NCBI GenBank assembly: GCA_030643285.1
Contig: DAOWMC010000024.1
Location: 1 to 9,276 of the forward strand
Length of the DNA stretch: 9,276 nt
Direction: 5' to 3'
Origin: Methanobacteriota archaeon
GTDB lineage: Archaea; Halobacteriota; Syntropharchaeia; DAOWMC01
Made by a program: the position numbers and the translations under genes. Positions 5,025-9,276 of this stretch are shown here, piece by piece (the first letter of the stretch is position 1; each line of letters opens with the position of its first letter). The notes below the pieces were generated by a model. It was not told where the DNA came from. It saw only the letters and a program-made list of their open reading frames with translations, and ran no database searches.

Positions 5025-6875
5025 GTGGGTGAAAATAAAAAGGATGATAAGCGCTGGAGTGGTGCAATTCCAGTTGCTTCGGAAAGGATGTACACACTCG
5101 ATCCCGAAAAGATGAGGAAGAAATTCCTTCCAATCGAAAGAGAGACCGGGATGTACAAGATGATGCAAAAGATTTACGATGCCGGACCAATGGATGTTGT
5201 TGACAATAAAATGTACAAAAGAGGGGGTATCCAGCAGTCAAAAGCTAAAATGGAGTTTACCGAGTGGGGGAAGAAGATAGCGCTAGAGCGAGGTATTCCT
5301 TCTTACAACAGGGAAGTAGGTTTACCGCTGTGTCAACGGTCATATGAACCTATGTACGTAGTTGGAACTGATGTTGCTGTTGATTTTGATGATGTTAATT
5401 TCTTTAACAACACGGCATTTCAGCAGATGCTGGATGATATAAAAAGAACGGTAATCGTGAATCTTGATGTTGCTCACAGAACCATACAGCTTAGATTGGG
5501 AAAGGAAATATCCCCTGAGACGATGAACCTGTTTATGGAAACACTCCAGCACAGATTAGCTGGTGGTGCGGTTATACAGGAACATATGGCAGAATGTCAC
5601 CCCGGATTAACCAAAGATGCATTTGGTAAGGTGTTTACCGGAGACGATGAACTGGCCGATCAGTTTGATAACAGGTTCATAACTGACTTGAATAAGGAGT
5701 TTCATCCGCAAAGGGCCGACATGTTGAAGGTAGGAGTTGGTGAAAAATTATGTTTGGGTGTACATGAACCGACGCTCAGGGTCAGGAACATGGATGGCGC
5801 TGCAATCGTTAGAAGTGCCGCTCAATCTACAACAATGGCTTTTGTTGCAACATACAGGTTAACCGGAGAATCGGTTTTATCAGATATCGCGTTTTCAACA
5901 AGGCATGCTCAACAGATCAGGATGGGAGAAACAATGTGGCAAAATCGTGCACATGCTCCAAATGAACTTGGGGGGATGACATATGGATACTTGGCGGATT
6001 GTTGTCCGGCTGAATCTGCAATGCCACCTATTGCGATGATGGAAATGATGTCATCGGGAGAACCTGAGCTTATGGGAGACATGATGCAGGCAATGATGCA
6101 ATGTGCAGCCATGAGTTCGGAACTTATAGAAAATATATGGTATGGTCAACAGATGGCCGGAGGAATCGGATTCCCATCTGCAGGATATGCTTTCCTTGGT
6201 GGATTTGAGGGTATGTTTGACATAGATATGTTCACCGGTGGCGGAGGAGCAGGTGGAGCGATGGGTGGCATGGGGAGTATGGCAACCATGTTAAAAGGCC
6301 ACAAACGAATGCCTGCTAAATGGAAGTCAATAAAACCATTCATCCACATGGCCTGTGAACAGCTTATGACTATGTACGAAAAGTACCCGACAATGATGGA
6401 ATTCCACTGGGGAGGTGCAGTCAGGCTTGGTGTCATTGGCGGATCGGGGGCATTGGCAGCATTTCTCACCGGTGATGCGTTGATGGCAAATCAGGGATGT
6501 AACTATGCTATCGCGCTTATAGCGAAGGAAGGGTGGCTCAGAACCGGTTGGTCCGGTCAGGAAGTGCAGGATCAGGTTGGTCTACCCTATGATGCTTCCT
6601 TAAGAATTGAAGAAGGTGGGCTTCCCGAGCTGAAAGGACCGAACGTCCCATACATGTCATATACTGCGGGGCATTCTGCTGTTATGGGGACGTATACCTA
6701 TGGAGGAATGCTTGGCAGGGGTTCGGCATGGGCATGCAGTCCATTGGTCAAGGTTACTTTTGCTGATAAAGATATGGCATTTGACTTCAGGCATGTCAGA
6801 GAAGAATTTGCAAAGGCTGCTTTAAGAGAGTTTGAACCGGCAGGTGAAAGAGATATCTTGAGGCCCGCCAGATGA
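5025..6875 (+). CDS. Divergent methyl/alkyl-coenzyme M reductase alpha subunit homologue (McrA family), about 616 aa
   Basis: McrA carries most of the F430 (nickel) active site of methyl-CoM reductase. Homology is clear over nearly the whole length. Numbering from GTG 5025: the N-terminal block with RGIPSYN (near 89-95), DDIKRTVIV (137-145), GAVIQEHM (181-188), RSAAQ (263-267), the RHAQQI...NRAHAPNELGG block (293-317), IWYG-xxM-AGGIGF (371-383), QEVQDQ (512-517) and a C-terminus SPLVKVTFAD...EEFAKAALREFEPAGER that nearly repeats the canonical one. Against the recalled Methanothermobacter marburgensis sequence, Gln147 (nickel ligand) is kept as Gln185, Arg225 as Arg263, His257 as His294, Arg271 as Arg308, Gly445 (thioglycine) as Gly511 and Asp450 as Asp516. 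Tyr333 appears to be Ala386, Arg270 is Asn307, Gln400 is Val466 and Cys452 is Val518. It is longer than the usual 550 or so residues, owing to an N-terminal extension and Met- and Gly-rich insertions (338-363 and 397-422). Two neighbours of the thioglycine are changed (Trp and Ser for Phe and Tyr). It is too divergent to name a substrate and I give no gene symbol. Confidence 0.93.
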   Translation: MGENKKDDKRWSGAIPVASERMYTLDPEKMRKKFLPIERETGMYKMMQKIYDAGPMDVVDNKMYKRGGIQQSKAKMEFTEWGKKIALERGIPSYNREVGLPLCQRSYEPMYVVGTDVAVDFDDVNFFNNTAFQQMLDDIKRTVIVNLDVAHRTIQLRLGKEISPETMNLFMETLQHRLAGGAVIQEHMAECHPGLTKDAFGKVFTGDDELADQFDNRFITDLNKEFHPQRADMLKVGVGEKLCLGVHEPTLRVRNMDGAAIVRSAAQSTTMAFVATYRLTGESVLSDIAFSTRHAQQIRMGETMWQNRAHAPNELGGMTYGYLADCCPAESAMPPIAMMEMMSSGEPELMGDMMQAMMQCAAMSSELIENIWYGQQMAGGIGFPSAGYAFLGGFEGMFDIDMFTGGGGAGGAMGGMGSMATMLKGHKRMPAKWKSIKPFIHMACEQLMTMYEKYPTMMEFHWGGAVRLGVIGGSGALAAFLTGDALMANQGCNYAIALIAKEGWLRTGWSGQEVQDQVGLPYDASLRIEEGGLPELKGPNVPYMSYTAGHSAVMGTYTYGGMLGRGSAWACSPLVKVTFADKDMAFDFRHVREEFAKAALREFEPAGERDILRPAR

Positions 6876-6897
6876 AGACTGCTGTCTTCATTTTTTT
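6872..6897 (+). terminator. Intrinsic-terminator-like hairpin overlapping the stop of the McrA-like gene
   Basis: ATGAAGAC (6872-6879) and GTCTTCAT (6884-6891) form a perfect eight-base stem with a TGCT loop, followed by seven T (6891-6897). The TGA stop lies inside the left arm, so translating ribosomes would melt the stem and untranslated mRNA would fold it. The next gene has its own ribosome binding site only 10 nt on and no promoter of its own in between, so this is probably a partial terminator that lowers, but does not block, its expression. It could also be a processing or stabilising 3' hairpin. Confidence 0.65.
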
Positions 6898-6918
6898 ATT
6901 AAAATTGGAGGTTGAAAT

Positions 6919-7515
6919 ATGATAAATCTTGGAGAAGTTATCCCCGAATCAGAAAAGGAGCATTTCAAAGGGAAAGGACCGTTGCCAGAGGATTGGTATA
7001 AAGATGCTACTTTTCTATCTAACAAAGAGGAAGAACCATCCCCCTATCGTCTGATGTTTGATTTCATGATCGGTGGAATGATGGACGGTATGGAAGGTGC
7101 GATGACACAGATGGGTGGTGCGGGAATAATGGGAAAGATGATGGGAATGTTCACAAAAGCACCACCATTATCAATTCTCATCGAAACCAAGCACCCAAAA
7201 AGAGGAAGAGAGCATGTGCGAATCAGATTGACGCCATTTGCCATATATGACGGGCCACCTGAAGTAGGATCTAATATAGAGCCCGATATTATCATGAGGC
7301 TGGACTATTACACCTTCGTACGAATGCTCACCGGCGAAATGAGCTTTTTAGATCCAATGTGTGATGGATTGGCGACTATAGATGGTAATATGGGTGCCAT
7401 GATGGAATTTGAGGGTATGTTTGAGCTCTTTGGAACCATGCTCGGTGGAGGAGACGAGATGGGCGATCTTAGTGGCATGAGCATGAGTAATCTCCTCGGT
7501 GGAAAAAGTAAGTAG
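6919..7515 (+). CDS. SCP2-like domain protein with Met-rich N-terminal segment, 198 aa
   Basis: The C-terminal half (about 83-173) has the pattern of SCP2 sterol-carrier-type domains: strands LSILIET and VRIRLTPFAIYDG, then PDIIMRLDYYTFVRMLTGEMSFLDPMCDGLATIDGNMG-like spacing, with the hallmark acidic-binding strand, a helix ending LTGE, a basic-poor linker, and a final I-x-G-x-MGAMMEFEGMFELF helix. SCP2 domains bind fatty acids, acyl-CoA or other lipids in a hydrophobic tunnel. Residues 46-78 hold 11 methionines, five of them spaced exactly four apart (46, 50, 54, 58, 62), a methionine-lined helix not usual in this fold. The C-terminal tail (174-198) is again Gly/Met/Ser rich. The ATG is set by GGAGGTT (6907-6913). 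It lies 43 nt after the McrA-like gene with no promoter seen between, so probably cotranscribed through the hairpin. The likely job is binding or presenting a hydrophobic substrate or product. SCP2 assignment is by pattern only. Confidence 0.8.
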   Translation: MINLGEVIPESEKEHFKGKGPLPEDWYKDATFLSNKEEEPSPYRLMFDFMIGGMMDGMEGAMTQMGGAGIMGKMMGMFTKAPPLSILIETKHPKRGREHVRIRLTPFAIYDGPPEVGSNIEPDIIMRLDYYTFVRMLTGEMSFLDPMCDGLATIDGNMGAMMEFEGMFELFGTMLGGGDEMGDLSGMSMSNLLGGKSK

Positions 7516-7548
7516 TGTACTGGGACATTGGTCCTATAAACCAAGGAT

Positions 7549-7593
7549 AAAAGATGCAGTTGTTTATTCTGCCTCTTTTCCTCAATATTTTTT
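7549..7593 (+). terminator. Hairpin and T-tract terminator after the SCP2-like gene
   Basis: AAAAGATGCAG (7549-7559) pairs with CTGCCTCTTTT (7569-7579) with one mismatch, around a nine-base loop, followed by T-rich sequence with ATTTTTT (7587-7593). It closes the McrA-like/SCP2 unit before the larE promoter. A weaker TTGGT/ACCAA pair lies at 7528-7544. Confidence 0.6.
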
Positions 7594-7617
7594 AAACATT
7601 AACGATGGTTTTTTTAA
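7584..7617 (+). promoter_or_regulatory. Candidate promoter region of larE
   Basis: Two TATA-like elements are present: AATATTTTTTAAA (7584-7596), which would give a leader of about 25 nt, and TTTTTTTAA (7609-7617), about 29 nt before the ATG, which would give a leaderless transcript. There is no Shine-Dalgarno site just before the ATG at 7642, which slightly favours the second. The exact element is uncertain. Confidence 0.35.
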
Positions 7618-7641
7618 TCAGTCTCTTATAAGAAGACTATA

Positions 7642-8430
7642 ATGGACAAACTTGACGAACTCAGAGATGAGATCGCGGGGAAAGGTAAGATACTGATAGC
7701 ATTCTCAGGTGGAGTTGACAGCGGACTTTTAACAAAAATTGCTTATGATGTACTCAATGATAATGCACTGGCTGTTACGCTGGACACAGAAACAATTCCA
7801 AGAAACGAACTTAAGGATGCAAAGAATATTGCATCTCGTATTGGAATTACTCATAGAATAGTACGGTTTTCCGAGTTACAGAATGAACAATTAATAAAAA
7901 ATCCACCAAACCGATGTTATCACTGTAAAAAAGAGTCTGCCAAGGTTTTACGAAGAATAGCAGCCGAAGTGGGTATAAAAACAATAGCTGATGGCGTTAA
8001 CCTTTCAGATTTTGGTGAACATCGTCCGGGAATAATTGCATGCGATGAAGAAGGTATATGGCACCCGTTTGTAGAAACTGGCATTAAAAAGTCCGAGGTC
8101 CGTGCCATGGCCAAAGAAGTCGGATTACCGTTTTGGGATAAGCCATCTATGGCGTGTCTATCATCAAGAATACCATATGGCGAGCAGATTACTAAAGAGA
8201 AACTCATTATGATTGAGGATGCAGAGACCGTATTGAGATCGGCAGGGTTTCGCCAATTCAGAGTAAGAATCCATGGAAATATCGCACGTATAGAAGTCCC
8301 AACAGAGGATATGGACGAGCTATTTAAGTTAAAAGAGCGTATTTATCTTTCACTAAAAGGGATCGGTTTTGCATATATAACGATGGATCTGGAGGGGTAT
8401 AGAAGTGGTAGTATGGATGAAATATTATGA
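7642..8430 (+). CDS. larE: LarE-type ATP-dependent sulfur transferase, PP-loop, three-cysteine form
   Basis: 262 residues, the usual LarE length. The PP-loop SGGVDS (22-27) binds ATP and adenylates the substrate. NRCYHCK (90-96) supplies Cys92 and Cys95. ACLSSRIPYG (171-180) supplies Cys172, in the position of the sacrificial sulfur-donor Cys of Lactiplantibacillus LarE. The protein ends with YRSGSMDE (253-260), also typical. Known LarE proteins thiolate the pyridinium dicarboxylate precursor of the nickel-pincer nucleotide of lactate racemase. Forms with three cysteines, such as that of Thermotoga, carry a 4Fe-4S cluster that holds an extra sulfide and can turn over; Cys92, Cys95 and Cys172 match that form. 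The next gene, a cysteine desulfurase, overlaps by ATGA and could reload the sulfur. LarB, LarC and LarA are not in the window, so the thiolated substrate is uncertain. Another PP-loop thiolation role is possible. Confidence 0.88.
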   Translation: MDKLDELRDEIAGKGKILIAFSGGVDSGLLTKIAYDVLNDNALAVTLDTETIPRNELKDAKNIASRIGITHRIVRFSELQNEQLIKNPPNRCYHCKKESAKVLRRIAAEVGIKTIADGVNLSDFGEHRPGIIACDEEGIWHPFVETGIKKSEVRAMAKEVGLPFWDKPSMACLSSRIPYGEQITKEKLIMIEDAETVLRSAGFRQFRVRIHGNIARIEVPTEDMDELFKLKERIYLSLKGIGFAYITMDLEGYRSGSMDEIL

Positions 8431-9276
8431 ACGTGGAAAAGATCAGGGATGATTTTCCCATATTAAATGAAGGTATAATCTATATGGATAGCGCTGCAAC
8501 AAGCCTGACCCCCGAGCCGGTCTTAAGATCCATCCTGGCATATTACCGGGAGTACAACGCAAATGTGGGTCGTGGTGTCTACAGGTTGTCACAGGTGGCA
8601 ACCCAGCGCTATGATGGGGCCCATAAAAAGGTGGCCGACCTTATTAATGCAAGGTCACAGGAGATCATATTTACAAAGAACACGACCGAAGGGATAAATC
8701 TCATCGCCTCGGGATTGGACTGGAAAACAAATGATCATATTGTAACAAGCATAATCGAGCATCATTCAAATTTTTTGCCCTGGTTCAGGGTCTCCTCCAC
8801 CCTAAAGGACGGTGCCTTAAAGATCGTTAAACCTAACTTGGAGGGTACACTTGATCCATCTGATTTTGAACGTGTGATGGGAAAAAAAACAAAACTGGTT
8901 TCCGTTACACATGCTTCGAATGTGTTAGGTTCAATATCCCCTATAAAGGAGATAGCAAAGATATGCAGGGAAAACGATGCAATGCTTTTGATCGATGGCG
9001 CTCAATCGGTTCCACATTTACCCATTGATGTTAAAGATCTTGATTGTGACTTCCTCTCATTTTCAGGGCATAAGATGCTTGGCCCTACTGGAACTGGCGT
9101 TCTTTTCATGAGGGAATCATTGTTAGAAGAGGTTAAACCGCTACTTTTGGGTGGTGGAATGATAAGTGATGTCTCACTTCAGGATTATACACCTGCAGAG
9201 GGTTATGAAAGATTTGAAGGTGGGACGCCAAACATCGCCGGTGGAATTGGCCTCGGAAAAGCCGCTGATTACCTAA
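8427..9276 (+). CDS. Class V aminotransferase / SufS-CsdA-type cysteine desulfurase, 3'-truncated
   Basis: The start ATG at 8427 overlaps the larE stop (ATGA), so the two are translationally coupled. The frame stays open to the window end; 283 residues are visible of about 400 usual. The fold is PLP-dependent type I. YMDSAATSLTP (19-29) and NANVGRGVYRLS (44-55) resemble the start of group II desulfurases. TKNTTEGINL (83-92) binds PLP phosphate, EHHSN (111-115) gives the ring-stacking His, DGAQSVPH (190-197) gives the Asp and Gln contacting PLP, and SGHKMLGPTGTG (213-224) gives the Schiff-base Lys216. RFEGGTPN (262-269) is the substrate-binding region. The active-site Cys lies beyond the window, so desulfurase rather than selenocysteine lyase or other class V activity cannot be proved. 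The pairing with larE supports delivery of cysteine sulfur to LarE. Confidence 0.9.
   Translation, partial: MNVEKIRDDFPILNEGIIYMDSAATSLTPEPVLRSILAYYREYNANVGRGVYRLSQVATQRYDGAHKKVADLINARSQEIIFTKNTTEGINLIASGLDWKTNDHIVTSIIEHHSNFLPWFRVSSTLKDGALKIVKPNLEGTLDPSDFERVMGKKTKLVSVTHASNVLGSISPIKEIAKICRENDAMLLIDGAQSVPHLPIDVKDLDCDFLSFSGHKMLGPTGTGVLFMRESLLEEVKPLLLGGGMISDVSLQDYTPAEGYERFEGGTPNIAGGIGLGKAADYL

Noticed and set aside
6146..6469. Minus-strand open frame inside the McrA-like gene, Pro-rich
   Set aside because: Its proline runs are the antisense reading of the Gly/Met-rich insertion of the McrA-like protein; the + strand frame has clear homology.
5025..6875. A standard methanogen mcr operon
   Set aside because: No mcrB, mcrD, mcrC or mcrG is found, active-site residues differ, and neighbouring genes are unlike those of mcr operons.
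1..9276. tRNA, rRNA, CRISPR or insertion sequences
   Set aside because: No regular spaced repeats, tRNA-like cloverleaf, rRNA motif, transposase or terminal inverted repeats were seen. The only large repeat is the X1/X2 gene duplication.

Overview
The window looks archaeal. Genes start either behind Shine-Dalgarno sites that complement the archaeal 16S 3' end (GGAGGTGA at 4539-4546) or without a leader behind a BRE/TATA promoter (TTTATAAAA at 1696-1704, about 28 nt before an ATG). Spacers are A/T-rich and end in T-runs. The central gene belongs to the methyl-coenzyme M reductase alpha (McrA) family, known almost entirely from methanogenic, methanotrophic and alkane-oxidising archaea. I cannot name a lineage; the McrA is very divergent. 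All genes lie on the + strand.

Layout. (1) Positions 1-2998 hold two close tandem copies of a gene family I do not recognise, here called X. X1 is cut by the window edge and is followed by a small cysteine/histidine protein, Y1. X2 has an internal segment swapped or lost, and only a ten-codon relic remains where its Y partner should be. (2) A T-rich terminator and a new promoter lead to a third, more diverged pair, X3 (433 aa) and Y3 (120 aa). (3) From its own promoter follows a McrA-like protein of about 616 aa, then an intrinsic-terminator-like hairpin, then a 198-aa protein with an SCP2 (sterol carrier protein 2)-like C-terminal half and a methionine-rich segment. (4) After a second hairpin come a LarE-type PP-loop sulfur transferase and, overlapping it by ATGA, a class V aminotransferase/cysteine desulfurase that runs off the window.

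Working picture (inference). The McrA-like protein keeps the equivalents of the F430 nickel ligand Gln147, of Arg225 and His257 (coenzyme B pocket), Arg271 and thioglycine Gly445. It appears to have lost Tyr333, Arg270, Gln400 and Cys452. No McrB, McrG, McrC or McrD is recognisable here. In the place where beta and gamma genes would be expected are the X and Y families. One reading is an F430-type enzyme or F430-binding protein with non-canonical partners acting on a hydrophobic, perhaps lipid-like or long-chain substrate, which would suit the SCP2-like neighbour. The LarE/desulfurase pair would supply sulfur for a thiolated cofactor or a different nickel cofactor. The homology calls for McrA, LarE and the desulfurase are firm. 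The combined system is a hypothesis.
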